Below the pieces are notes generated by a model. The model ran no database searches. It worked only from the letters and a program-made list of their open reading frames with translations, and was not told where the DNA came from. From Candidatus Bathyarchaeota archaeon (lineage in GTDB: Archaea; Thermoproteota; Bathyarchaeia; 40CM-2-53-6; JALHTG01), in the NCBI GenBank assembly GCA_022865705.1, contig JALHTG010000036.1:1-51076 (forward strand): 51,076 nucleotides of DNA, written 5' to 3'. Both the position numbers and the translations under genes were made by a program. Shown here piece after piece: positions 16,496 through 25,123 of the stretch. Each line of letters opens with the position of its first letter. Position 1 is the first letter of the stretch.

Positions 16496-17505
16496 CTGGG
16501 TATAACAAGAAGGGTCAACAGGCCAAGCAAAGAACTTGCCACCGTCAAGACAATCATGATATTCACTATCTCATTCTCACGCAAAGGTCCTTCAGCCAAA
16601 ATAATCCTAGACAAGGTGATTGGCGCCTTATCTTCTTGCGTCGCCTCCAGCTTTCCATTGTCAAGCAGCCTAGTCGGTCTGTCAGGCATCTCTCGTCTTT
16701 CACGCAAACCTCCAACACTTGAAAGTAAGTAGAATGCGTTTGTGATGTGGGGAATCATAGCAATCAACATTGGAACTTCTATCTGTCCCATAATTGTCAG
16801 CGCGCCAATGGCCGCTCCCACTGTAAGGTCACCTGCGTCTCCTGAGAACAGTTTTGCAGGGTACCTGTTATACCAGTGGAAGGCTAACAATGATCCCAGA
16901 AGCGCCGAGGGCATTATGGCGCTATCGATTCGTCCCAGCAACAAGAGGTAGACGATCATTGACAGGGATAGTATGCTGCATGTTCCACTCATGGCGCCAT
17001 TGAAGGGATTCAACATGTTGATGGCGTTTGCAAGAACTGGTATCGCAGCCAACACGAGCAAAGGATAGACTATTGTAAGTCTTGCGGTTCCAAGGAAAGG
17101 TATTGCCACATAGGGAACGTAGGTTCCCAGAAGAACCATCGGAACTGCTGCTGCCACGGTCAGTAGAGGTTTGACGGTGGAACTGAGCGGTCTTAGATCA
17201 TCAACTACTCCTATGACCGCAGCGATGCTGACACATGTGATGAATGCCAGAAGGTGCCCCTTCTCTGTCGGTAAGACAACTGCGGCCAAGAGAGCGGAGC
17301 AGATCAAGCCTATCGCAATGGCAAGTCCACACATTTCTGGTAGCTTTGGCTTCTCTATTTTGTGAACGTCGATTCCAACTATTCCCAGCTTCTTATTCAA
17401 TTTGGCCAGCAGGGCTGTCGCTAGAAACGTTACCAAGAAACCTGTGCAGAGCATTACTGCCAGAGGAATCAAGTCTGTCGAGGCAGGCAACTTCATGCTC
17501 CTCAT
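16492..17505 (-). CDS. UDP-GlcNAc:dolichyl-phosphate GlcNAc-1-phosphate transferase-like (GPT/AglH type)
   Basis: A 337-residue polytopic membrane enzyme of the MraY/WecA/GPT superfamily that attaches a HexNAc-1-phosphate to the lipid carrier, the first step of N-glycan assembly. Visible catalytic motifs are the paired aspartates in AVIGVVDDLRPLSS, NAINMLNPFNG and the nucleotide-binding LFSGDAGDLTVGAAIG. There are about 9-10 helices. The missing eukaryotic-type loops fit the archaeal form. It overlaps both the upstream phosphohexomutase and the downstream small membrane protein by 4 bases, so it is the middle gene of a three-gene operon. Confidence 0.88.
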   Translation of the reverse strand: MRSMKLPASTDLIPLAVMLCTGFLVTFLATALLAKLNKKLGIVGIDVHKIEKPKLPEMCGLAIAIGLICSALLAAVVLPTEKGHLLAFITCVSIAAVIGVVDDLRPLSSTVKPLLTVAAAVPMVLLGTYVPYVAIPFLGTARLTIVYPLLVLAAIPVLANAINMLNPFNGAMSGTCSILSLSMIVYLLLLGRIDSAIMPSALLGSLLAFHWYNRYPAKLFSGDAGDLTVGAAIGALTIMGQIEVPMLIAMIPHITNAFYLLSSVGGLRERREMPDRPTRLLDNGKLEATQEDKAPITLSRIILAEGPLRENEIVNIMIVLTVASSLLGLLTLLVIPR

Positions 17506-18866
17506 TGATTAACAAGATCTTCCGTGATCTGCCTGTAGTCAGAAATAAGCCGGTCAGTTCTGTGCTTGGTCTTTGCCTCAGCGAACAATCTGAATGCTGG
17601 CTCCGTGCCGCTTGGCCTTATCAGAATCCAGCTGTTATCATCATACCAGATCTTGACACCATCGATTGTCTCAATCCTCGTGCCATCTGCCTTTCGTCTT
17701 ATTTCTTCGAGAACTTTCTCTTTCTTTTCGTTGGGACAGAATACTTTCTCCTTGGCGTTCTGGTATGACGGTAGTTGCTCGATCAGGCCAGAAAGCTTCT
17801 CTTTCGTCTTCGTGAGTATGTTTGCTATGAAGGCTGCTGCAATCGTTCCGTCTCTGACTGGTATGTGAGGTGCATAGAAGATCCCACCATTCTCCTCGCC
17901 ACCGAATTTTGCGCCAGTCTCAATCATCTTTCTAGAAACATCGACGCTTCCGACTCGTGTCCAAATGACTGAGCCCCCGTGCGTTCTGGCCACTTCCTCT
18001 ATGATCTGAGAGGAACTCACCGGGGTAACAATCTTTTCGCCTGGATTGTCCATAAGGAAGAACTTCTCAATCAGAGCAAAAGTCTTGTCACCCCAGTAGA
18101 CCTGGCCCTTCTCATCAAAGAATATTGCCCTGTCGCCATCGCCGTCGAGAGCCACCGCGAAATCAATGTTCAGGTCCTTGACGGTTTCAGTCAGATGTTT
18201 CAGATTGTCCGGAGTTGGCTCCGAGGGCCGACTCGGAAAAGTGCCATCCACATTCGAGTTGATCGTGCGAACACCACATCCCAGATCACGAAGAACGTAT
18301 GGAGTAGTCAGTGCTCCAACCCCATTTCCCGGATCAACCAGAACAGTCAAATTCCCTTTGCATATGGTCTCCCGATCGAAGTGTCTCGCAACGTCACGCA
18401 CATACCTGTCAATTCCATCACTTCTGGAGTAGACCCTGCCGACATGTTTCCAGTCGGCTACAGACCATTCTTTTCTTTGATGAATCTGCTCGATCAGAGT
18501 TTCGTCCGAGCGAGATACCTCCACTCCGTCTCTGGCGAATACCTTTACGCCATTGTATTCCGGAGGGTTGTGGCTCGCCGTGATCGCTACTCCACCATTC
18601 ATCCGCCAATGCTGCGTCAAATATTGAATGCACGGGGTAGGGGCCATGCCAATATCGCAAACCTCACAACCCACGCTCGTCAGTCCTGCGATTACTGCTT
18701 CTGAGAGCATGTGGCCACTCAGTCTGCCATCTCTACCAACAAGCAGTTTGCCGCTCTTGAAAAAAGTCCCGATTGATTGGCTGAGTTCGAGAACCAAGCT
18801 TGGTGTAAGGTCCAAATTCACCACTCCTCGCACGCCGTTGGTTCCGAAGAGCTGCAATCCGTTCAC
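17502..18866 (-). CDS. glmM: phosphoglucosamine mutase/phosphomannomutase family
   Basis: A 454-residue alpha-D-phosphohexomutase converting hexose(amine) 6-phosphate to the 1-phosphate. The phosphoserine motif is TASHNPPEYNG (about residue 95). The metal loop DGDGDRAI is at about 240, the sugar-binding GGEENGG at about 325, and the phosphate-binding RPSGTEPAFRLFAEA near the C-terminus. It heads the glycan operon and would supply GlcNAc-1-P toward UDP-GlcNAc for the GPT-type transferase. Specificity between glucosamine and mannose phosphate cannot be fixed by eye. Confidence 0.9.
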   Translation of the reverse strand: MNGLQLFGTNGVRGVVNLDLTPSLVLELSQSIGTFFKSGKLLVGRDGRLSGHMLSEAVIAGLTSVGCEVCDIGMAPTPCIQYLTQHWRMNGGVAITASHNPPEYNGVKVFARDGVEVSRSDETLIEQIHQRKEWSVADWKHVGRVYSRSDGIDRYVRDVARHFDRETICKGNLTVLVDPGNGVGALTTPYVLRDLGCGVRTINSNVDGTFPSRPSEPTPDNLKHLTETVKDLNIDFAVALDGDGDRAIFFDEKGQVYWGDKTFALIEKFFLMDNPGEKIVTPVSSSQIIEEVARTHGGSVIWTRVGSVDVSRKMIETGAKFGGEENGGIFYAPHIPVRDGTIAAAFIANILTKTKEKLSGLIEQLPSYQNAKEKVFCPNEKKEKVLEEIRRKADGTRIETIDGVKIWYDDNSWILIRPSGTEPAFRLFAEAKTKHRTDRLISDYRQITEDLVNQ

Positions 18867-19088
18867 CTTCGAAGGCTTCTACACAGACTATTCTCAGCGA
18901 ATTGTAAGTTCCCCGCATCAGTCTTATGTAAGCTTAGCCTATCTTTCAAGAATCCCCGCTTTGCCAAAGGGGCACACAAGAAAACGCAAACATCTCTGCC
19001 ATCTCACTATGAAGCGAAATCGAAAGTGAGTTCTGGATTGTCAAATTGATGACAAGTGACGCGGAACAAGCGGGAAACTGGAGGGACG

Positions 19089-19563
19089 TTGTCTGAGGGG
19101 AGTTTACACGCTGATTATCTCATTGGAGAAAAACACAAGATGCAGAGTCGGAACCCTGGGCTCATTTGGTTTAGGAAGTGGCATATATTTCTATACCGGT
19201 TCGGCCAGAGGCTCGGGGTCTGCTTCGATTGAAGGAAGGATTGGGAAACATCTAGGTAAGCGTGGACGAGTGTTCTGGCACATAGATTATCTTCTGAGTC
19301 TCAGAGGTTGTAAGGTTTCTGCCTGTGTCTATTCTGAGACTGTTAGATATGTTGAGTGTGCTGTAAGTAGGAGGGTTCAGGAATTGACTGACGGTGTCTT
19401 CCCGGTGTACGGCTTCGGATCATCAGACTGCAACTGCCGCAGTCATCTCATCTACCTTCAATCATACAATACTGCCACAACCCTGGCCAGCGTGACGAAC
19501 GCCTATCGTACGCTGCACCTCAAGCCCAAGCTGTGGAATCTTAATCATATGGGCTTAGCTTGA
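19089..19563 (+). CDS. DUF123 (GIY-YIG-like) protein with uncertain start
   Basis: About 150 residues of the archaeal DUF123 family, related to GIY-YIG nucleases. Motifs include GSGIYFYTGSARGSG, VFWHIDYLLS, ECAVSRRV and FGSSDCNCRSHLIY. The only usable in-frame start is a TTG at 19123, which would cut off GVYTLIISL, the conserved first strand encoded just before it. A TTG at 19089 (MSEG) would supply the N-terminus if one G of the GGGG run at 19097-19100 were absent; a CTG start at 19093 is another possibility. The C-terminus runs 19 bases into the convergent TrmB gene. Confidence 0.7.
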
Positions 19564-20342
19564 TCCCATCGTCTAGCAAATGCTTCAGCGAAGACTCGAA
19601 TAAGCCCGGGGTTCTTTGTATAGTGTGGCCTGTAGTAGACAGGTTTAGGTATCTGCCTCTTGTCTTTAGCCCATATCAGAAACACAAGCTCCGAGTCATC
19701 AATCAAAGTTCCTCGGATAGGATACCAGTCTTGACCCGAGAGTCGTACCTCAGCGCCTAAGTCCCTGAGCTCTTTGCAGATTTTGTCGGAATGAGTATCG
19801 ATGTTGGTCATGATCACACGCATCTTGACGCCTCGTTCAGTAGCACGGTAAAGCTCTTCACGAATTTTCGGGTACCAGCCAAAGGTCTGGGTGAAGATCA
19901 GAATATTCTTCTCAGCGTTCCCAATTACTTTGACAGTTCTGATCTCCATCGTCGCTAGGTCGTCCAGAGGCTCAAGAATATCTTCAGGCCTAAGTCCTCT
20001 TCTCTTTTCCCAATATGTTGGTTCCAAGATCTTCTGAAGCGACAGAGCCCTTTCTGAAAGATCCCTAAGTTGCTCTTCGCTCTCCACTCTTCTTTTCTCG
20101 ATAAGTCTCGAGAGAAACTGCTTTGGGGGATTGGCTTCCAACCTGTTGCTGATGACCTTTACCGCTTCCCTATCCAGCAGTAATTTGACAGCTTCTTCAG
20201 CTTCGGCCAGAGGAACGCCCAACTCCGTTATCACTCTGTCAATACTCTCTCCTTGTGAGGATTCCAGTAGCGCAAAGTAGATCTTGCATTGGTTTTCAGA
20301 GAATCCAAGAGACTTCAGAAACTCGGTACCGTCATCACCCAC
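19545..20342 (-). CDS. TrmB-family transcriptional regulator
   Basis: A 265-residue TrmB-type regulator. The N-terminal winged helix (about residues 5-75) has the family start FLKSLGFSENQCKIYFALLE. A coiled linker follows (100-115), then a phospholipase-D-like or sensor domain with EKNILIFTQTFGWYPKIREEL and VKMRVIMTNID. Members sense sugars or other small molecules. No adjacent transporter identifies the ligand. It is convergent with the DUF123 gene and overlaps its end by 19 bases. Confidence 0.85.
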   Translation of the reverse strand: MGDDGTEFLKSLGFSENQCKIYFALLESSQGESIDRVITELGVPLAEAEEAVKLLLDREAVKVISNRLEANPPKQFLSRLIEKRRVESEEQLRDLSERALSLQKILEPTYWEKRRGLRPEDILEPLDDLATMEIRTVKVIGNAEKNILIFTQTFGWYPKIREELYRATERGVKMRVIMTNIDTHSDKICKELRDLGAEVRLSGQDWYPIRGTLIDDSELVFLIWAKDKRQIPKPVYYRPHYTKNPGLIRVFAEAFARRWDQAKPI

Positions 20343-20550
20343 TTCTCATTCCCATCGCTCTACTGGGCCACTACGTGTCTAAACCATTCTAGATCCACAC
20401 AGACTTCTATGTTTTCAAATGAGACAGTGCCCCAATTTGCGCCGAACCATTTTCTTGCAGACTACGGAAAATGGCTTCACCAGAGTGACTGTTCCCAGTC
20501 GGTTCATTTCTATGTATGCTTAAATTCAATGTCGATTCAAAGGAAAGTCT

Positions 20551-21660
20551 GTGGGTGAAATGTCAAAGGACCGACCGCGGGTTCGTGATTTCGGCATAAA
20601 AATCGGGTCGCTTGAACCAGGTGCGAATGACTCCATAACCGACGTCCAAGGTGTTCGCGTCGGCCATGCCACGCTCATCAAGGGAGAAGGTCCCCTTAGA
20701 CCGGGGCAAGGTCCGATCAGAACCGGAGTCACTGCGATTCTGCCTCATGAAGGCAATATCTTCAAGGAGAAAGTGAGAGCGGCATCGTTTGTTATCAATG
20801 GGTTTGGCAAGTCAATGGGACTCATTCAGATTGATGAGCTTGGGACGCTGGAGACGCCAATCCTTCTCACCAATACGTTGAATGTTGGGATTGTGGCGGA
20901 CGCTTTGATCGAACACATGCTAGAGATGAATCCTGACATAGGAGTGACCACTGGTACAGTCGATCCTGTCGTAGGAGAGTGCAACGACTCCTTCCTCAAT
21001 GACATTCGAGGAAGACACGTCAAGTCTGAACACGTCAAGCAAGCTATCCGGACTGCAACTGACGGGCAAATGGAGGAGGGTGCGGTCGGAGCAGGAACAG
21101 GCATGTCCGCTTTCGAATTGAAAGGAGGCATAGGATCCTCATCTAGGATCATACCGAAAGAATCTGGCGGATATGTGACGGGTGTTCTTGTCTTGTCAAA
21201 CTTCGGAAGACTGGATGACCTCATGATAGATGGGGTGCATGTCGGAAGAGAATTGGCCTCTCATCCGGCTCCTGCAACGGGAGATGGATCGATCATGATT
21301 CTCGTGGCAACAGATGCCCCGGTCTCCTCAAGGCAGCTGAAGAGAATGGCAAAGAGGGCTACGCATGGTCTTGCAAGAACAGGTTCAATCTCTGGTCACG
21401 GAAGCGGAGATGTTGTCATAGCATTCTCGACAGTGAACCGTCGCTCTCACTATCGGGAATACTCCAGTGCACAGATCAAGTCGGTTTTCGAAGAAGACAT
21501 GACTTGGCTGTTCAGAGCAACTGCCGAAGCAACAGAAGAAGCCATACTGAACTCACTATTCAGGGCTGAGACTATGATCGGTAGGGACGGGAACAAGAGA
21601 ATGGCTCTTCCACTGGAGGAAACAAGGAAAATCCTTCGAAATCACACTAGGGCGCACTAG
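20551..21660 (+). CDS. P1 family peptidase (DmpA/L-aminopeptidase D-Ala-esterase)
   Basis: A 369-residue autocleaving Ntn-type aminopeptidase. The start region RPRVRDFGIKIGSLEPG and ITDVQGVRVGHATL is diagnostic. The self-cleavage and nucleophile site is GGIGSSSRI near residue 195, where a Gly-Ser bond is cut to free the N-terminal serine. FVINGFGKSMG and GTVDPVVGECNDSFLN belong to the substrate pocket. It begins at a GTG. No partner gene is evident; it is divergent from the TrmB gene with a 208-base gap that holds no gene. Confidence 0.9.
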   Translation: MGEMSKDRPRVRDFGIKIGSLEPGANDSITDVQGVRVGHATLIKGEGPLRPGQGPIRTGVTAILPHEGNIFKEKVRAASFVINGFGKSMGLIQIDELGTLETPILLTNTLNVGIVADALIEHMLEMNPDIGVTTGTVDPVVGECNDSFLNDIRGRHVKSEHVKQAIRTATDGQMEEGAVGAGTGMSAFELKGGIGSSSRIIPKESGGYVTGVLVLSNFGRLDDLMIDGVHVGRELASHPAPATGDGSIMILVATDAPVSSRQLKRMAKRATHGLARTGSISGHGSGDVVIAFSTVNRRSHYREYSSAQIKSVFEEDMTWLFRATAEATEEAILNSLFRAETMIGRDGNKRMALPLEETRKILRNHTRAH

Positions 21661-21942
21661 CGGCAATGAGAAAAACAAACATACTGACTGAGATCGACAG
21701 CAAAAAGCAAGCGCGCGCTGGCAAAGTCTGGCAGGTATGAGCACGGCTTTGACAATTAGTATGTCAAGGAAGTAGGGAGGCCCAACGGATTCAATTGATG
21801 GTTAATAGCAGCGGGTTTGCTTACGAGGGGGTATTCCGGCCAAGACATCCTCAAGATTCTCGGAGGGAAATGTTCTGAGGATCTACAAGCAAGTTCGGGG
21901 AAGATAGACGGAAAAAGAGGTAGACCAGTAAAGAACTCACAC

Positions 21943-23091
21943 TCAGATCAGTGTGAGTTCCTTGTGGAAATTGCTTAGAGGTAGGCCACCTTTCTCTGTT
22001 ACCATCACAACGTCCTCAACACGGCACGAGTAGCTGTCGGGTAGGCGTATGCTGGGCTCTACCGTGAAGGTCATGTTCGAAGCCAGCTTCGTTTCATCTG
22101 GCGGATACAGGAACGGAGGTTCATGTACTGTCACACCGATCCCGTGCCCAAGACGATGAGTGAACCCCTTGCCGTAGCCGGCCTTCTCTATCATACTACG
22201 CGCCACGCGGTCTAGCTGCGCAGCCGTGATCTTCCCGCTGACCATTGCCTTTATGGCTGAGCCTTGCGCCTGAATGATCAAGTCATGGATTTTGCGGAAC
22301 TCTGGCGGAGGCTCGCCCATGAATGCGGTTCGTCCAAAATCTGAGCAATAGCCTTCGTAGCAGGTGCCAAAGTCGAAGGTAACTGAATGGCCTCTCTTCA
22401 GAGGTCTGTCTGTCGCTCTCCTTATGTCAGTCCGCTGTTCTTCACCTGGCTTGGTGAACCGCACGCCAGTGGCGAAGGAAGGATATTCCACTCCTCGCTT
22501 GGCGAACTGATGATCTATTTCGTATGAGACATCGTACTCAGTAACACCCTCCTTGAGAAAGCCGAGTACTTCGCCGTATACCGCGTCAGTGATCTGGCCC
22601 GCCTTCTTCATCACGGCTATCTCATCCACGTCCTTAATCATACGCATAGGTGCGACAATCTCTGATGCCAAGGAAATCCTGCTACGGGGCAGCACATGCT
22701 CAAATTCCAATGCGCCCTGTATCCATGCACGATCATCGAGTGCGATCCCTCTGCGGTCTAGCTGGAACTGTTTGACTATGTCAGCCAGCACGTTTCTCGG
22801 CGTTTCACTCTCATTGATGATTCTAGCCTCATCTATCCAGGGTTTCTTCTCGGCCTCTAGCTGGTAGAAACCGCTTCCCATGCGGGGGACAAGAAGGATC
22901 AGACCATCGTCTGCTCCTATGTACGCCCCGCAGAGGTAGTCGCCATACGCGTTGCTGTCGGTCGTGTGCGGTACTTGCCGTCGGATTCCAGCGAGGTACC
23001 AGAGGTTGGCACCGTATGTGAGGAACATCATTCCGATGCCACTCTTTCTCATGTCGTCACGAGCTCGCCTCAACCGATCCTCAAAATTCAT
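21943..23091 (-). CDS. M24 family Xaa-Pro aminopeptidase-like protein
   Basis: A creatinase-type N-terminal domain (MNFEDRLRRARDDMRKSG) followed by the pita-bread metallopeptidase domain. The dinuclear metal ligands are seen as VTFDFGTCYEGYCSDFGR (two Asp), HRLGHGIGVTVHEPP (His), FTVEPSI (Glu) and SCRVEDVVMV (Glu). It cleaves X-Pro dipeptides or relatives. An in-frame GTG at 23142 would add 17 residues and start 16 bases from tRNA-Leu; I prefer the ATG at 23091, where the family fold begins. The 282-base gap before it (21661-21942) shows nothing assignable. Confidence 0.88.
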   Translation of the reverse strand: MNFEDRLRRARDDMRKSGIGMMFLTYGANLWYLAGIRRQVPHTTDSNAYGDYLCGAYIGADDGLILLVPRMGSGFYQLEAEKKPWIDEARIINESETPRNVLADIVKQFQLDRRGIALDDRAWIQGALEFEHVLPRSRISLASEIVAPMRMIKDVDEIAVMKKAGQITDAVYGEVLGFLKEGVTEYDVSYEIDHQFAKRGVEYPSFATGVRFTKPGEEQRTDIRRATDRPLKRGHSVTFDFGTCYEGYCSDFGRTAFMGEPPPEFRKIHDLIIQAQGSAIKAMVSGKITAAQLDRVARSMIEKAGYGKGFTHRLGHGIGVTVHEPPFLYPPDETKLASNMTFTVEPSIRLPDSYSCRVEDVVMVTEKGGLPLSNFHKELTLI

Positions 23092-23157
23092 CTTGACCGG
23101 TATGACCTCTGCCGAGAGTGAATCTAAGTCTTTTGCGCGCACGCCGCGCGCTAGACA

Positions 23158-23308
23158 TGGTGCGGGGGGTGGGACTCGAACCCACGGAGGCCTGCGCCAC
23201 AGGATCCCTCATCGTTTGATCTTAAGTGTGGCACCATCATTAGCGGATGGCCCTGCCCCTTTGACCTGACTCCCGCCCTCCAGATCTTAGGGTCTCGGGA
23301 ACCCCCGC
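23158..23308 (-). tRNA. tRNA-Leu (UAA) with three introns
   Basis: Acceptor GCGGGGG (5' end at 23308) pairs with CCCCCGC, and CCA is encoded at 23158-23160. The long variable arm TGGCGCAGGCCTCC and T arm GTGGGTTCGAGTCCCAC are typical of tRNA-Leu. The anticodon TAA is at 23222-23224. Intron 1, about 24 nt, interrupts the D loop after GAG. Intron 2, 24 nt, lies between positions 31 and 32 and folds as CCATC/GATGG. Intron 3, 15 nt, is at 37/38 with a complete BHB (exon CTTA pairing TGAG, intron helix TC/GA). Removing all three gives 88 nt, the usual Leu length. A plain cloverleaf search would probably miss it. Confidence 0.88.
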
Positions 23309-23394
23309 AATTGAGGGAGTCGTCTGTTTCAAAGATCGTGCCGGGACTGTAAATGTGTTTTGTATGCCTTGTTTGCGCGCTGACATCTCGGAGC

Positions 23395-24201
23395 CTAACG
23401 CTTGTAGACGAATGCCTGAACATCCAACCCTAGGTTCAGGGTTGCAAGAGGAATCTCCATATTCTTTCCAGGAATGGCTTTCTCGAAATGTGGGCGCAGC
23501 TTTGACAGGATTCTTCCTAGTTCTTCCTCTTTTTCCTCCAAGTATGCATTGCTTGCCTTGTGCGCGATTTTGCTGAATATGCTAGGTGCGACAAGTTTTG
23601 AACAAGCTAGCATTGCCCACGCGACTGCTCTGATCTCCCATTGGGCTTCTGCTCCACATCTAAGTTCATATACGTGTAGCAGTTCGCGAGGGTTCATTGA
23701 AACCACAATGTTCGTCTTCGTTGCATTCGGGAGATAGAACCGAGCGTCCTCTATCTTTCTTCCCCTCTTCGAGTCTTCTGAGTACCATGACGCCACAGTT
23801 CTCATACGTTCCTCGAATTTTCGCTGAGAGTCAACGTCCAGTGAAGGTGGAATCGCGTACCAGTCAGTTTCCTCATCGATCCTCACATGTCTTTGACTTT
23901 GCTGGGAGAATGAAGCAATTCTGTGTCTAACTAGCTGGTGTGTACAGGCTCTGGATATGTTCTCGAGATCAAATGTGAACAGGCCGTGCTCGAGAACACT
24001 CAGGTGGCCCAGCCTTCGTGCCCTCTGAATTAACTCTTGAACGCGTTCGTCTGTCAAAGGAGCCTCGCTCAGATCCCCTCTATCTCTGATCGTGTAGACG
24101 TGAAACGCAGGAAAGTTCGAATAGCACGATCGCATCGCGGCCGCGCAGACTCTCTCGACGTCTCCGGTGTATGAAAATAGGACAACCGTCGGTCTTCTCA
24201 A
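23395..24201 (-). CDS. thyX: flavin-dependent thymidylate synthase
   Basis: A 268-residue FAD-dependent enzyme making dTMP from dUMP with methylene-folate (or methylene-H4MPT in some archaea). The signature RHRIASFSQQSQR matches the ThyX motif RHR...S..SQR. LGHLSVLEHGLFTF and SRACTHQLVRHR precede it, and MNPRELLHVYELRCGAEAQWEIR is the conserved C-terminal block. Length is typical. It is the last gene before a short gap to tRNA-Leu. Confidence 0.95.
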   Translation of the reverse strand: MRRPTVVLFSYTGDVERVCAAAMRSCYSNFPAFHVYTIRDRGDLSEAPLTDERVQELIQRARRLGHLSVLEHGLFTFDLENISRACTHQLVRHRIASFSQQSQRHVRIDEETDWYAIPPSLDVDSQRKFEERMRTVASWYSEDSKRGRKIEDARFYLPNATKTNIVVSMNPRELLHVYELRCGAEAQWEIRAVAWAMLACSKLVAPSIFSKIAHKASNAYLEEKEEELGRILSKLRPHFEKAIPGKNMEIPLATLNLGLDVQAFVYKR

Positions 24202-24262
24202 CCCATGTTGACCTCTCGAACTCTCGTTCCTATCACTGATACCTCTCTTTCTTATCGTTTCT

Positions 24263-24622
24263 TCACTTTCTTCGAAGGTAGTGATCTTGTCCTGTCAACC
24301 AATCCTTTCTGATGGGACTGAAGACATCCAAGTCCACTGTATCTTCGAGCGCGACCGCGCTGTGCTCTAGGTTCGGCGGAATAAGGAGAACTTCACCTTC
24401 AGCCAGCTTGACCTTTCTGTCTGGCAGAGTCAGCTCCATCAATCCCTTCAGAATGTATGTCATCTGTTCACTCTCATGCTTGTGTGGAGCGACGGAACAC
24501 CCTTTCTTCAAGAAGACTTGAGCAAGCATCACGTTCTTACCTGAGATCAACTTTCGCGAAAGCTTGTCCGTCACCTGCTCTTCAGGGATGTCTTCCCACT
24601 TATACAGACTCATCCTAATCAC
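24263..24622 (-). CDS. cupin-domain protein
   Basis: A 119-residue single-cupin protein. The metal-binding motif 1 is visible as VAPHKHESEQMTYILKG (His, His, Glu), and motif 2 as LIPPNLEHSAVAL (His). It is a small cytoplasmic beta barrel; activity is not predictable from this fold. Starts at ATG 24622 or 24613 differ by three residues. It sits upstream of thyX on the same strand with a 61-base gap. Confidence 0.85.
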   Translation of the reverse strand: MIRMSLYKWEDIPEEQVTDKLSRKLISGKNVMLAQVFLKKGCSVAPHKHESEQMTYILKGLMELTLPDRKVKLAEGEVLLIPPNLEHSAVALEDTVDLDVFSPIRKDWLTGQDHYLRRK

Positions 24623-24865
24623 AGATTCAGCTTTAATCGTCTTGAAGCTAAATCACTTGCGACGAAGCTCCTCTCTATACTCAAGCCAGAATCAAGGATG
24701 TCACACTGTCATGAATGTGGCATAACGAAACGGTTGAACATTGAATCGCCGGTCACACAGAGCACATCGCATAAGGCTTTCTCTGCTTGCTCAAATCTGT
24801 CCTTGCCAGAAGCAAGTGGCAATCTAGGAAAGGCTTAAGATTCCGAAAGGTCTGGATAGCTATTC

Positions 24866-25025
24866 GCCCTGGACCGCCCTAGTCATCGGAGTCTGATGAC
24901 GGCGAAGGTGGTGCAGCCCGGTCTAACATGTGCGGCTGTCGCCCGCACGACGCAGGCAGCTGCGTGAAGCGGGTTCGAATCCCGCCCAAGATGGCCATGA
25001 AAGTGGCCCTCGGCGAAGGGCGCCA
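24866..25025 (+). tRNA. tRNA-Asp (GUC) with three introns, two in the acceptor region
   Basis: D arm GTGC-AGCCCGGTCTA-ACAT, anticodon stem TGCGG/CCGCA around CTGTCGC (anticodon GTC at 24938-24940) and T arm GCGGG-TTCGAAT-CCCGC are all intact. The 5' acceptor GCCCTGG (24866-24872) is separated from T8 (24909) by a 36-nt insert folding as GTCATC/GATGAC. The 3' acceptor is CC (24986-24987), about 29 nt of insert (GGCCA/TGGCC stem), then AGGGC, G73 and CCA (25017-25025). A third insert of about 16 nt in the variable region is the hairpin ACGCAG-GCAG-CTGCGT (24950-24965). With the inserts removed, the acceptor GCCCTGG/CCAGGGC is perfect. A TATA-like GGCTTAAGATT lies about 30 bases upstream. Confidence 0.85.
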
Positions 25026-25123
25026 ATTCAGTTGGCTTTCGAATCCGCATGCGGGTCAAAGATCCAGTCAATGGGTGCAATCACGAAAACAGCGCTAAGT
25101 CGGCCATTCTAGAGGCAGCTGAC

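Noticed and set aside
17979-18704. 241-residue open frame antisense to the phosphohexomutase
   Set aside because: Fully inside glmM, of low-complexity shadow composition, with no recognisable motif.
24891-24900. Box C/D sRNA in the tRNA-Asp intron (TGATGA)
   Set aside because: The insert is only 36 nt, lacks paired C'/D' boxes and the TGATGA is part of the GTCATC/GATGAC stem.
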